A stretch of DNA of 28,075 nucleotides from Nocardioidaceae bacterium (GTDB lineage: Bacteria; Actinomycetota; Actinomycetes; Propionibacteriales; Nocardioidaceae), in NCBI GenBank assembly GCA_025966335.1, contig JAICRS010000006.1, positions 1 through 28,075 on the forward strand, written 5' to 3'. Made by a program: the position numbers and the translations under genes. The stretch's first letter is position 1, and each line of letters begins with the position of its first letter. Below are positions 1-8,761 of this stretch, piece after piece. Below the pieces are notes generated by a model. The model did no database searches. It was not told the DNA's origin and saw only the letters and a program-made list of their open reading frames with translations.

Positions 1-510
1 CAATCGTGCCTGTACACCTACATGAGAATCACCCATCTCGCCTTCGAGCTCGGCGCGCGGCACGAGGGCGGCCACCGAGTCGATGACGATGATGTCCAGC
101 GCGCCGGAGCGGATCAGCATGTCCGCGATCTCCAGCGCCTGCTCGCCGGAGTCCGGCTGGGAGACCAGCAGCGCGTCGGTGTCGACACCGAGCGCCTTGG
201 CGTACTCCGGATCCAGCGCGTGCTCGGCGTCGATGAAGGCGACGATGCCGCCGGCCTTCTGCGCGTTGGCCACCGCGTGCAGCGCGACCGTGGTCTTTCC
301 GGACGACTCCGGTCCGTAGATCTCGACCACCCGGCCGCGCGGCAGGCCGCCGATGCCGAGGGCCACGTCGAGCGCGATCGCCCCGGTCGGGATCACCTCG
401 AGGGATGCCCGCGTCTCCTCACCGAGACGCATGACCGTGCCCTTGCCGAACTGTCGTTCGATGTTCGCGAGCGCCGCGTCGAGCGCCTTGTCGCGGTCTC
501 CACCAGCCAT
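1..510 (-). CDS. recA: RecA recombinase, N-terminal 170 residues (cut by window edge)
   Basis: RecA forms ATP-dependent filaments on single-stranded DNA, drives strand exchange in recombinational repair and triggers LexA self-cleavage. The start is the ATG at 510 (MAGGDRDKALDAAL). Visible are the Walker A motif GPESSGKT (about residues 66-73), the FIDAEHALDPEYA segment (92-104), the Walker B strand DIIVIDSVAAL (139-149) and the start of the GDSHVG segment (160-165). Length and order match the first half of canonical RecA, and the rest lies left of the window. Two promoters lie upstream, one with a LexA box and one PafBC-like. The oddity is at the edge: the last 11 visible codons (bases 1-33) have only 2 of 11 G/C third positions, while the rest of the gene is almost all G/C-ending. 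The protein is still RecA-like there, with V where L is usual in GLQARL. Identity is certain; the cause of the codon shift is not. Confidence 0.98.
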   Translation of the reverse strand, partial: MAGGDRDKALDAALANIERQFGKGTVMRLGEETRASLEVIPTGAIALDVALGIGGLPRGRVVEIYGPESSGKTTVALHAVANAQKAGGIVAFIDAEHALDPEYAKALGVDTDALLVSQPDSGEQALEIADMLIRSGALDIIVIDSVAALVPRAELEGEMGDSHVGVQARL

Positions 511-572
511 GGAAGTTGTCCGTCCGTCTGTCCGCCTGTTCGCGGAACCTGCAGTCTTCTTCATCGACAGTG

Positions 573-594
573 ACACTAGATCGGACCTCCGACA
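573..594 (-). promoter_or_regulatory. PafBC-type (RecA-NDp) promoter of recA
   Basis: Read on the minus strand this is TGTCGGAG, 8 bases, then TAGTGT. That is the layout of the LexA-independent DNA-damage promoter known from mycobacterial recA (TGTCRGTG-N8-TANNNT), which the PafBC activator serves. The predicted RNA start near 566 leaves a leader of about 56 nt before the recA ATG. It lies gene-proximal to the LexA-box promoter, as in Mycobacterium. PafBC itself is not in the window, so its action here is inferred from the motif. Confidence 0.8.
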
Positions 595-675
595 GTTTGG
601 GCTTCCCGCCTCAGCCTGTGGATCTCGACCCCACGTGCCTTGGTTGTGCGCCGTTGTTGGCTTTTCGGTGACACC

Positions 676-699
676 ACCCTAGCCCGAACACCTGTTCGA
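676..699 (-). promoter_or_regulatory. LexA (SOS) box and distal recA promoter
   Basis: Bases 685-698 read CGAAC-ACCT-GTTCG, a perfect inverted repeat. With its flanks it matches the actinobacterial SOS box TCGAAC-N4-GTTCGA at all but one outer base. On the minus strand a TAGGGT hexamer (676-681) follows three bases after the box and suits a -10 element, so bound LexA would block the polymerase. The site is about 175 bp upstream of the recA ATG, giving a leader of about 160 nt from this promoter. No convincing -35 is visible. Confidence 0.88.
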
Positions 700-735
700 G
701 CCGGAACGTGGCTCGGCGTGTCGCGAAGCTGCGGT

Positions 736-2109
736 TCAGATGGCCAGCGTCTCGTCGTCCTCGGGCGCCGAGCTGCCCGCCGTACGCCGGGCGAACTCCG
801 CCGCGGTGGCGATCCCGGTGACCAGGAGCGCCGCGAAGACGTTGAGCGCCGGATAGCCCAGCCAGCCGACGATCACACCCGCCAGCGCACCGGCCGCGGC
901 CGCCATCAGGCCCATCACCAGGTCCGCCGCGCCCTGCACATCGGTGCGGGCGCTCGACGGGGCGGACTCCGAGAGCAGGGTCGAGGCCGCCACGGTGCAC
1001 AGCGACCAGCCGAGGCCGAGCAGGAACAGTCCGAGCCCGATCTGGAAGGACGCACCGGCCGGCGACGTACCCGACAGGAACAGCGAGGCCAGCAGCACGA
1101 TCGCCCCGGCCATCAGGATCGCCGGGCGACCCAGCCGGTCGGTGGCGATCCCGACGAGCGGGGCGAACGCGAACATGCCGAGCACGTGCGCACTGATCAC
1201 CACGCCGATGATCTCCAGGGTCGCGCCGCCGTGGTGCATGTGCAGCGGGGTCATCACCATCACCGCGACCATCACCGCGTGCGCCAGGGCGAGCGCGACC
1301 ACACCCGCGGCGACGCCGGTGCGTTCCCGCGCGGCGGCGGTCACCCGCGACCACGACGTGCCGGTGCGTACGCCGCTGCGGCCGGCGGCGAGTGCCGCCT
1401 CCCGGGCCACCAGCAGCGGATCGGGCCGCATGAAGATGCCGATCACCGCCGCGGCGAGGGCCATCCCGACCACCCCGATCACGAACGGGCCGGTCAGCCG
1501 GGGCAGCCCGACGTCCGCGGCGACCCTGCCGGCCCACCCGGTCAGGTTCGGGCCGGCGACCGCTCCGACCGTGGTCGCCCAGACCACCAGCGACAACGCA
1601 CGGGCGCGGTGTGCCGGCTTGGCCAGGTCCGTCGCGGCGTAGCGCGACTGGGCGTTCGCAGCGGTCGTGGAGCCGAGCAGGGTCGCCCCGACCAGCAGCA
1701 GCGTGAACGAGTCGACCACCCCGGCCACGACGCACAGGGCAGCGCCGCTGGCGCCGAGCACGTACCCCAGCAACAGACCGGGCCGCCTGCCGCGCTTGCC
1801 CATCAGGTGTGCCAGCAGGAAGGAGGCCACCGCGGCGCCGAGCACCTGCATCGTCTGCGCCAGGCCGGCGAGCGACTCCGAACCCGAGATCTCCTCGGCG
1901 AGCAGCGCGGCGACCGCGATCCCGATCGTGATCCCGAGGCCGCCGAGGCTCTGCGCCGCGACCAGTGTCCAGATGGTCCGTCGCTGCACCTGCTGCAGCT
2001 TGTGGTCCGGCCACCGCACCCCACCGAGCACGCCGCGCGCGAACCCGGAGGCTCCGCCACCGACCCAGCCGGCGACGCGTCGACCGGCCTGGTCCGGCGG
2101 CTGGCTCAT
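736..2109 (-). CDS. MFS transporter (drug/metabolite efflux-like)
   Basis: This is a 457-residue integral membrane protein of the major facilitator superfamily. Its substrate cannot be told from sequence. After a polar N-terminus of about 45 residues come about 12 hydrophobic segments. The basic loop HLMGKRGRRPG (about 101-111) between the second and third helices is the usual MFS motif-A position. A second half begins near the RTGTSWSRV linker. The ATG at 2109 is chosen because it overlaps the DUF3046 stop as ATGA, which implies translational coupling; an in-frame upstream start at 2154 would lie inside DUF3046. The gene sits between DUF3046 and recA, where actinobacterial genomes usually have nothing or an unrelated small gene. 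It ends just before the SOS promoter of recA. Role unknown; coexpression with DUF3046 is likely. Confidence 0.9.
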   Translation of the reverse strand: MSQPPDQAGRRVAGWVGGGASGFARGVLGGVRWPDHKLQQVQRRTIWTLVAAQSLGGLGITIGIAVAALLAEEISGSESLAGLAQTMQVLGAAVASFLLAHLMGKRGRRPGLLLGYVLGASGAALCVVAGVVDSFTLLLVGATLLGSTTAANAQSRYAATDLAKPAHRARALSLVVWATTVGAVAGPNLTGWAGRVAADVGLPRLTGPFVIGVVGMALAAAVIGIFMRPDPLLVAREAALAAGRSGVRTGTSWSRVTAAARERTGVAAGVVALALAHAVMVAVMVMTPLHMHHGGATLEIIGVVISAHVLGMFAFAPLVGIATDRLGRPAILMAGAIVLLASLFLSGTSPAGASFQIGLGLFLLGLGWSLCTVAASTLLSESAPSSARTDVQGAADLVMGLMAAAAGALAGVIVGWLGYPALNVFAALLVTGIATAAEFARRTAGSSAPEDDETLAI

Positions 2110-2300
2110 CGCTGGTTCGGTGGCAGGCCGAGGGTCTGCCACACCGCGCGCCACACCGTCTTCGGGCTCTCGCCCGCTTCCAGCGCCTGGGTGACCGTGC
2201 GTCCGCCGAGTCCGGCGATCACGTGCTCACGAGACCAGGTCCGGGCGTAGGCCGAGCCGAGAGCCGACTCCATCCGCGCCCAGAACTCCGTGTGCCGCAA
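2106..2300 (-). CDS. DUF3046 family protein
   Basis: This small soluble protein of 64 residues starts MRHTEFWARM and contains the family segment GGRTVTQALEAG followed by KTVWRAVWQTLGLP. DUF3046 proteins are found almost only in Actinomycetota and nearly always sit just upstream of recA; their function is unknown. The start is a TTG at 2300 preceded by a strong GGGAGGGG ribosome site 8 bases upstream, and it matches where family members begin (M-R-x-T-E-F). The gene lies 29 bp after the DinB-like gene on the same strand and overlaps the MFS gene by four bases, so these three may be one transcript. Confidence 0.9.
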   Translation of the reverse strand: MRHTEFWARMESALGSAYARTWSREHVIAGLGGRTVTQALEAGESPKTVWRAVWQTLGLPPNQR

Positions 2301-2329
2301 TGTTGGTTCCCCTCCCGAAGAAATGCCGA

Positions 2330-2848
2330 CTACGAGCGTACGTCGTAGAGGTGGTGCACGACATCATGAAGGTGATAGCGACCGAGGCTTTCCACGGTGA
2401 ACACCGAACCGTTGCTGCGCGTTCCCGTTCGGGACCACGCGGCACCGCTGACCGTCGCATACCGTCCGGCGACCAGGCCGGCGGCCTCGATCAGCTCGAC
2501 CTCGACCATGACAGGGTCCTGCTCGCCGTACTCCTGCTCGACGGCGGTCGCGTCCTGGTCCCAGTTCTCGAAGGTCGGGGCCTGCTCCTCGAGCATCGAC
2601 CGCACGCGTCGCTCGAAGAGCAGGTGCACGTCGCGGACGTGGCAGGCGTACTCGAGCGCGGACCAGATGTGCGGGGCCGGCCGCACCGCGACATCCGTCC
2701 TGGCGAGCGCCGACGACCAGCCGTGCGTGTTGTCCCGGATCAGGTCCGGGAGCTGCTCCACGCCGAACCCGGCCGCGTCGAAGCCGCACTCGTCGCAGGG
2801 ACGGTCCAGGACCCAGGTCCAGTCCTTCGTGTCAGGTTCGATGGTCAT
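2330..2848 (-). CDS. DinB-fold family protein (possible thiol-dependent enzyme)
   Basis: This 172-residue soluble protein fits the DinB/YfiT-like four-helix fold. Members often bind one metal through three histidines, and many actinobacterial ones are mycothiol- or bacillithiol-dependent transferases or isomerases. Candidate metal ligands are H70 in EYACHVRDV and the histidines of YHLHDVVHHLYDV (159-166). Near the N-terminus, RPCDECGFD carries a C-x2-C pair (C18, C21). The ATG at 2848 (MTIEPDTKDW) is preferred because an earlier in-frame start at 2932 would run into the divergent acetyltransferase gene. Only 31 bases separate the two ATGs, so the promoters must overlap and little or no leader is available. 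The substrate is unknown. Confidence 0.85.
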   Translation of the reverse strand: MTIEPDTKDWTWVLDRPCDECGFDAAGFGVEQLPDLIRDNTHGWSSALARTDVAVRPAPHIWSALEYACHVRDVHLLFERRVRSMLEEQAPTFENWDQDATAVEQEYGEQDPVMVEVELIEAAGLVAGRYATVSGAAWSRTGTRSNGSVFTVESLGRYHLHDVVHHLYDVRS

Positions 2849-2879
2849 GGCCGTCAGTGTGCCTGAAACAATGGCGGCC

Positions 2880-3386
2880 ATGTCCCCCGACGTCTCCATC
2901 CGACCGGCCATCGACGACGACCTCACCGACATCGCCGCGATCTACAACCACGAGATCGCCAACAGCATCGCCACCTTCGACCTGGAACCTCCCACGTTGA
3001 CCTACTGGCAGGAGAAGCTGCGCGGCAACCACCCCGGGGACCATCTGCTGGTGGCGGTGGACAACGACAAGGACGTGGTCGGTTACGCGTACTCGTGGTC
3101 CTACCGGCCACGGCCGGCGTACAACACGACCAGGGAGACCTCGATCTACCTCGACCCGTCCGTGCGCGGCAAGGGGGTCGCGAGGCTCCTCTACCCGGCG
3201 CTGCTCGACACGCTCGCCGACTCCGGCGTGCACACCGCGGTCGCGCTGGTCGCGCTGCCCAATCCCGGCAGCATCCGGCTGCACGAGGCCTGCGGCTTCA
3301 AGCACGTCGGCACCATGCGCGAGGTCGGCAACAAGTTCGACCAGTGGATCGACGTCGCCTGGTTCCAGAAGATGCTCGGCGCCTGA
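2880..3386 (+). CDS. GNAT N-acetyltransferase, phosphinothricin acetyltransferase-like
   Basis: This 168-residue cytosolic enzyme should transfer acetyl from acetyl-CoA to an amine. The sequence follows the PAT/Bar/MnaT branch of the GNAT family: SIRPAIDDDLTDIAAIYNHEI at the N-terminus, YAYSWSYRPRPAYNTTRETSIYL in the core cut here at 19 residues either side, the acetyl-CoA loop VRGKGVARLL (95-104), and PNPGSIRLHEACGF (127-140). Members acetylate phosphinothricin, methionine sulfone or sulfoximine, or related amino acids; which applies here is unknown. Two in-frame ATGs occur, at 2871 and 2880. I chose 2880 because an AACAAT hexamer ends 7 bases upstream of it, which suits a leaderless transcript, but 2871 is possible. 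It is divergent from the DinB-like gene. Confidence 0.9.
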   Translation: MSPDVSIRPAIDDDLTDIAAIYNHEIANSIATFDLEPPTLTYWQEKLRGNHPGDHLLVAVDNDKDVVGYAYSWSYRPRPAYNTTRETSIYLDPSVRGKGVARLLYPALLDTLADSGVHTAVALVALPNPGSIRLHEACGFKHVGTMREVGNKFDQWIDVAWFQKMLGA

Positions 3387-3616
3387 GGCACTCCGCGCGA
3401 AGGCACACCGTAGCTGAAGCCTGCTGAAGCGTGGCCAGGGTTCTGACTGCCGCGAATGCCGCTGATTGTCGCGCAATGTCGCCTGGGTACTAGCACCAAT
3501 TGGCGGTACTGGTTCGGCGACGAGGGTGGGAACGTGATCGATGAGCACGCGCGTTCCCTCGAGAGTGATCCGTCCAGGGCGACATCGACGAGGCACCGCC
3601 CGTTCGCGGCGGGCTC

Positions 3617-3638
3617 GCCGATGACGACCGTCGTCGGC
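3617..3638 (+). promoter_or_regulatory. Hairpin just upstream of the sugar dehydrogenase ribosome site
   Basis: The bases gccgatgac (3617-3625) pair with gtcgtcggc (3630-3638) around a 4-base loop, giving a 9-bp stem with one G-U pair. It ends 8 bases before the GGAGG ribosome site at 3647-3651. In the RNA it could modulate translation of the secreted dehydrogenase. No known riboswitch class is recognised. The rest of the 270-bp gap has a doubled GCTGAAGC (3413-3420, 3423-3430) and the palindrome CCAATTGG (3496-3503), with no clear promoter. Confidence 0.35.
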
Positions 3639-3656
3639 ACTCATCTGGAGGCTCAC

Positions 3657-5126
3657 ATGCAGCACAGATCAGTACCGGGCCGATCCCGTGTCCGGATGCG
3701 CACCGCGATGACGACGTTCGCGCTGGCGACCGCGACCGCGCTGGCCATGATGCCCGCGGGCGCATCCGACCGCGACCGCGACCCCATCGGCGATCCACTT
3801 CCCGACGTCGAGACCGGCCGGGTGCAGGTCGGCCTGAAGACCATCAGCAACGACTTCGTGGCCCCGTTGGCGGGCGTGACCGCCACGGGACAGCCGGACT
3901 TCATGTACGTCGTCGACCAGGTAGGACAGCTCAAGGAGCTGAACGTCCGAACGACCCGGCCGGGCGACGTGCTTCGCACCGTCATCGACGTGAGCAGCGT
4001 GCTGGTCGGCCCCCTGACCCCTACGGATGAGCGGGGGTTCCTGGGGGCGGCGTTCGCGGACGACGGCAGGCTCTTCACCTACACGTCCGAGGCCTTCGAC
4101 CCATCCACACCGGCGACCTTCCCCCTGCCGGAGGATCCCCCGGGGCCGTGTGACCTCACCGGAGTGGTGCCGGACCACCGCAGCGTCGTACGTGAATGGG
4201 AGCCGACCAGCACGTCTCCCCTCACGTATGAACCGCTGGAGAGCAGTCGGATCCTGATGACCGTGGACCAGCCGCAGACGAACCACAACGCCGGCGACAT
4301 GCATTTCGGTCCGGACGGCATGCTGTACATCGCGTTCGGCGATGGCGGTGGCGCCGACGACCAGAACTGCCAGGAGAACTTCGACGGCAACCCGATGTTC
4401 GGTCACGGCGCCACGGGCAACGGCCAGAACCCCAGCAACCCGCTCGGTGACATCCTCCGGATCGACGTGGCCGCCGGCCTGGTGCCCTACGGCATCCCCG
4501 CCGACAACCCGTTCGCGACCAGCCAGCCGAACGGCGAGATCCCGGAGCTGTTCGCGATGGGCTTCCGCAACCCGTTCCGGTTCTCCTTCGACGCCGCCGA
4601 CTACACCGCGGCCAACGTCGGCACACCCTCCCAGGCATGGGTCGGCGATGTCGGCCAGAACGACGTCGAGGAGGTAGACATCGTCACCGCCGGCGGCAAC
4701 TACGGCTGGCGGGTCCGTGAGGGTTCGTTCCTGTTCGACCCGGACGAGTTCGACCTCAAGGGCTCCAAGAGTGATGCGTTCGTGTTCGCGCGCACCAGGT
4801 CTGGCCAGGGGTTCACCGACCCGATCGCGCAGTACGACCACGACGATGGCACCGCGGTCATCGGCGGTTACGTGTACCGGGGCGCTTCGATGCCGGCGCT
4901 GCAGGGCCAGTACATCTTCGGTGACACGTCACGGAGGCTGAACAACGCACACGGTCGACTCTTCGCCACGTCCGGCATCAAGACCGGCCCGCACAAGATC
5001 GTGGAGCTCAGGGACGGTCCGCTGGACTTCCAGCTGCTCGGATTCGGGCAGGACAACAGCAAGGAGCTCTACGCGCTCGTCTTCGAGCCGGGTGCGACCG
5101 GCCTCGTCATGCGCATCACCGACTAG
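3657..5126 (+). CDS. Secreted PQQ-type sugar dehydrogenase (glucose/sorbosone dehydrogenase family)
   Basis: This 489-residue exported beta-propeller protein belongs to the soluble quinoprotein glucose/sorbosone and aldose sugar dehydrogenase family. Members oxidise aldose sugars outside the membrane with PQQ and calcium. It begins MQHRSVPGRS with an arginine-rich n-region and a hydrophobic stretch (about 18-35, TTFALATATALAMMPAGA), so cleavage after AGA is likely. Family signatures are TNHNAGDMHFGPDG (208-221), with the usual catalytic-type histidine region, AFGDGGG (226-232), PELFAMGFRNPFRFSF (296-311), WVGDVGQNDVEEVDIV (328-343), GGNYGW (346-351) and AVIGGYVYRG. The ATG at 3657 is chosen for its GGAGG site 5 bases upstream and the signal peptide; an open frame to 3456 is probably untranslated. 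No PQQ synthesis genes are in the window, so the cofactor may be scavenged or made elsewhere. Substrate is inferred only at family level. Confidence 0.9.
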   Translation: MQHRSVPGRSRVRMRTAMTTFALATATALAMMPAGASDRDRDPIGDPLPDVETGRVQVGLKTISNDFVAPLAGVTATGQPDFMYVVDQVGQLKELNVRTTRPGDVLRTVIDVSSVLVGPLTPTDERGFLGAAFADDGRLFTYTSEAFDPSTPATFPLPEDPPGPCDLTGVVPDHRSVVREWEPTSTSPLTYEPLESSRILMTVDQPQTNHNAGDMHFGPDGMLYIAFGDGGGADDQNCQENFDGNPMFGHGATGNGQNPSNPLGDILRIDVAAGLVPYGIPADNPFATSQPNGEIPELFAMGFRNPFRFSFDAADYTAANVGTPSQAWVGDVGQNDVEEVDIVTAGGNYGWRVREGSFLFDPDEFDLKGSKSDAFVFARTRSGQGFTDPIAQYDHDDGTAVIGGYVYRGASMPALQGQYIFGDTSRRLNNAHGRLFATSGIKTGPHKIVELRDGPLDFQLLGFGQDNSKELYALVFEPGATGLVMRITD

Positions 5127-5139
5127 CCAGATCCGTCGC

Positions 5140-5174
5140 CGGCCCGGCGTCGCTCCTCGAGCGATGTCGGGCCG
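5140..5174. terminator. Bidirectional terminator hairpin between convergent genes
   Basis: Bases 5140-5154 pair with 5160-5174 to form a 15-bp stem with two G-U pairs and the 5-base loop CCTCG. It sits in the 58-bp gap between the stops of the sugar dehydrogenase (plus) and the lipase-like gene (minus). It lacks a long U-tract, as is common in high-GC actinobacteria. Confidence 0.8.
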
Positions 5175-5184
5175 TCGTCGGTTG

Positions 5185-5994
5185 CTAGCTGAGCTGGTCG
5201 TCGATGAACGCGGTGACCTCGGCGAGCACCTCGTCCTTGTTGGTCTCGTTGAAGATCTCGTGCCGTGCACGAGGGTAGGTCTTCTGCCGGAACGTCCAGC
5301 CCTTGATCTGCTCGATGCCCTCCCGGCTGGCCTCGATCGGCACCAGCTGGTCCTCCTCGCCGTGCAGCCACAAGGTGGGCAGCCGGCCGAGCGTGCCGCC
5401 CTCGCGGATCACCTCGATCGTCCTCGACAGCGCCTCGAGCGTCGGCCGCTTGAACGGGCCGTGCCAGACCAGCGGGTCCTTCTCGTACGCCGCCCCGACA
5501 GACTCGTCGCGGGACAGGGTGGCCACGTCGATCGGGGTGTCGGGGATCTCCTCGAGCGCGAGCAGCTGCGGCAGCACCGCCCAGGACCCGAGCACCGGCC
5601 CGGACAGCACCAGCCCCGCGAGCGAGTCGCCGTACTCCTGCGCGTAGCGGGCCGCGATCATGCCGCCCATCGAGTGCCCGATGAGTACGACGGGGAGGTC
5701 GGTGTTCTGCGCACGGGCGGCGAGATCGAGCACGTGGAAGTCCTCGACGACCGGCTCGAAGTACGGGATCAGCACCCGCTCCCCCGCGCTCTTCCCGTGT
5801 CCCACGTGGTCCATGCCGTGGACGATCGCACCGTGCTCGACCAGCCGGTCCGCGACGTACGCGTAGCGGCCGATGTGCTCGCCGTAGCCGTGGCACAGCA
5901 GCGCGATGTAGTGGGGCTCCGCGTTGAGCCAGGAGCGAGCCACCCGCTCACCGCCGTCGAACCCCTCGAAGGTCCACTCCGTCGACTCCGCCAT
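5185..5994 (-). CDS. Alpha/beta hydrolase, monoacylglycerol lipase-like
   Basis: This 269-residue serine hydrolase resembles bacterial monoacylglycerol lipases and lysophospholipases, which cleave monoacylglycerols to fatty acid and glycerol. The oxyanion segment CHGYGEH (34-40), the nucleophile elbow GHSMG (S108), the acid in LHGEEDQLVP (D215) and the histidine in RARHEIFNE (H245) form a complete triad. There is no signal peptide. The start is the ATG at 5994 with GAGGAG 8 bases upstream; an earlier in-frame start at 6030 lacks a good site. It lies 45 bp after the second ABC permease on the same strand and is probably the last gene of that operon, followed by the 5140-5174 hairpin. An Mgl-type function is likely, but the true ester substrate and any link to the exported compound are unknown. 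Confidence 0.88.
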   Translation of the reverse strand: MAESTEWTFEGFDGGERVARSWLNAEPHYIALLCHGYGEHIGRYAYVADRLVEHGAIVHGMDHVGHGKSAGERVLIPYFEPVVEDFHVLDLAARAQNTDLPVVLIGHSMGGMIAARYAQEYGDSLAGLVLSGPVLGSWAVLPQLLALEEIPDTPIDVATLSRDESVGAAYEKDPLVWHGPFKRPTLEALSRTIEVIREGGTLGRLPTLWLHGEEDQLVPIEASREGIEQIKGWTFRQKTYPRARHEIFNETNKDEVLAEVTAFIDDQLS

Positions 5995-6039
5995 CCGCAC
6001 CGCTCCTCGTCCCGACGCCGTTGGCCTCAAGATAACGGC

Positions 6040-6849
6040 TCAGTGCAGCAGCAGCTTGTCGAACCGGCGCGAGGCGACCAGCAGGCCGACGGCGCCCATC
6101 ACCAGCAGGTAGACCACGGAGATCGCCGAGTCCATCGACAGGGCCCCAGTCGTCAGCTCCCGGCACAGCGCCACGCCGCGGTAGAGCGGGGTCGCCTCGA
6201 CGACCCAGCGCAGCCAGCCGTCGAAGGCGGTGACCGGGAAGAACGTCGCGGAGAACAGGAACATCGGGATGATCGCGAGCTGGATGTACTCGAAGTCCTG
6301 CCAGGACCGCATGAACGTGGTGAGCGCCATCCCGACGCCGGCGAACGCGAACCCGATCAGCCAGGTGGCCGGCCACGCGAGCACCGCCCACCAGGAGTCG
6401 ACGAGCCCCATCCCGGCCATCACCAGCAGGAACCCGCCGGAGTAGACACCGGAGCGCATCAGCGACCAGGTCAGCTCACCGGTGGCGATGTCGAGGGTGC
6501 GCATCGGCGTCGCCAGCACGCCCTCGTAGATCTTGTCGTACTTCAGCTTGAAGAAGATCCCGAACGTCGAGTCGAGGATCGCCCCGTTCATCGCCGAGGC
6601 GGCCAGCATGCCGGGCGCGACGAAGGCGGCGTACGCGACCGTCTGCCCGTTGAACTGGAAGCCCTCGATCATCTGGCCGACGCCGATCCCGATCGAGAAC
6701 AGGTAGAACACCGGCTCCAGGAAGCCGGTCAGGAAGATCAGCCACGCGGACCGGTAGACCCGGAAGTTGCGCCGCACGATCGGCCAGCCCGACGTCCTCG
6801 GTGCGGGCGAAGGGGTGAGCCGCGAGGCGGCGAGCCCGACGAGTGCCAT
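6040..6849 (-). CDS. ABC-2 type exporter permease (NodJ/DrrB-like), second subunit
   Basis: This 269-residue membrane protein has six predicted helices, of the ABC-2 branch found in NodJ and daunorubicin-type exporters. It probably pairs with the neighbouring permease and ATPase to move a lipid-like or drug-like compound outward. The typical late motif PMFLFSATFFPVTAF followed by ATPLYRGVALCREL is clear. The start ATG at 6849 shares one base with the stop of the preceding permease (TGATG), a sign of translational coupling, and gives MALVGLAASRL. The substrate cannot be read from sequence. Confidence 0.92.
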   Translation of the reverse strand: MALVGLAASRLTPSPAPRTSGWPIVRRNFRVYRSAWLIFLTGFLEPVFYLFSIGIGVGQMIEGFQFNGQTVAYAAFVAPGMLAASAMNGAILDSTFGIFFKLKYDKIYEGVLATPMRTLDIATGELTWSLMRSGVYSGGFLLVMAGMGLVDSWWAVLAWPATWLIGFAFAGVGMALTTFMRSWQDFEYIQLAIIPMFLFSATFFPVTAFDGWLRWVVEATPLYRGVALCRELTTGALSMDSAISVVYLLVMGAVGLLVASRRFDKLLLH

Positions 6850-7648
6850 CAGACCTCCAGCCGCTTGTCGAGGCGCCACACGGCCAGCCACCAGCCGACC
6901 GCGCTGAGCACCACCAGGTAGGCCACGTGCACCAGCGCCAGCGGTCCGTCGACCCGGTCGAGCACGAGCATCCGGGTCAGGTCCACGCCGTGCCACAGCG
7001 GGGTCAGCTTGGCCAGCAGCTCCAGCGGCGCGGACAGGTTCGCGACCGGGAAGAAGGCGCCGGAGAACAGGAACAGCGGCATCACCAGCAGCCGGTAGAT
7101 CACCGCGAAGCCGGCCTCGCTCTTCAGGGTGGCGGCGTAGGCGAAGAAGATCCCCGCGAACGACATCCCGATCAGCACCTGCACGAAGAAGGCGACGAGC
7201 ACACCGGCCACGGACTCGAAGACGCCGAAGAACGACATCACGACCAGGAACACGCCACAGCTGGTGGCGACCCGGAACACCACGAACATCAGGTGCGCCG
7301 CGACGACGTCGGCCACCGCCAGCGGGGTCGCCGTCATCCCGTAGTAGGTGCGGTGCCACTTGATCATGCCCATCACCGGCCAGGTCACCTCGCCGGTCGC
7401 GGTCTGCATCGCATGGGCGGCGACCAGGCCGGGGGCGACGAAGGCGAGGTACGACGCCGCGCCCTCGAGCTGCGCGTCGCCGGAGTCGATGAACCCGCCG
7501 AGGAGCACGCCCATCGCACCCACGTAGAACAGCGGCATCACGAACGAGGTGATCGCGGTGCCCTTCCAGGTCCGCTTGTAGACGGTGGTCCAGTAGTCGG
7601 TCTGCCGCCACACCATCGTCCAGCTGGGGAGCGGTGAGATCGTGCTCA

Positions 7649-7649
<1 letters not shown>
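6849..7649 (-). CDS. ABC-2 type exporter permease (NodJ/DrrB-like), first subunit
   Basis: This 266-residue membrane protein is paralogous to its downstream neighbour. The N-terminus MSTISPLPSWTMVW leads to a cytosolic amphipathic stretch, then about six membrane helices starting with SFVMPLFYVGAMGVLLGGF. It carries the family motif PLFLFSGAFFPVANL followed by LTPLWHGVDLTRML. The ATG at 7649 overlaps the ATPase stop as TGATG. Two different permeases with one ATPase suggest a heterodimeric membrane pore. Identity as ABC-2 exporter subunit is secure; the cargo is unknown. Confidence 0.92.
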
Positions 7650-8644
<995 letters not shown>

Positions 8645-8761
8645 CGACGGTTTTCACCTCGTTTTGCCCGGATAGGGACGCGCCCGGGGCGTACAGTCGA
8701 CAGCCAAGCACCTCCGGCCCACCGCGGGAGACGCACCCGGAGGCTGAATCCGGAGCTGGTG

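Noticed and set aside
3456..3656. A 67-residue N-terminal extension of the sugar dehydrogenase
   Set aside because: The extension has no conserved features and would bury the signal peptide, while the ATG at 3657 has a strong GGAGG site.
5092..6921. A 609-residue plus-strand open frame over the lipase and ABC permease genes
   Set aside because: The minus strand holds clear family members with catalytic residues and coupled starts; the plus frame has no recognisable protein.
8664..8697. A TTGCCC...TACAGT pair as the promoter of the LuxR-type regulator
   Set aside because: The spacing is 22 bp, too long for a standard promoter; TACAGT at 8692-8697 alone may be a -10 but cannot be supported.
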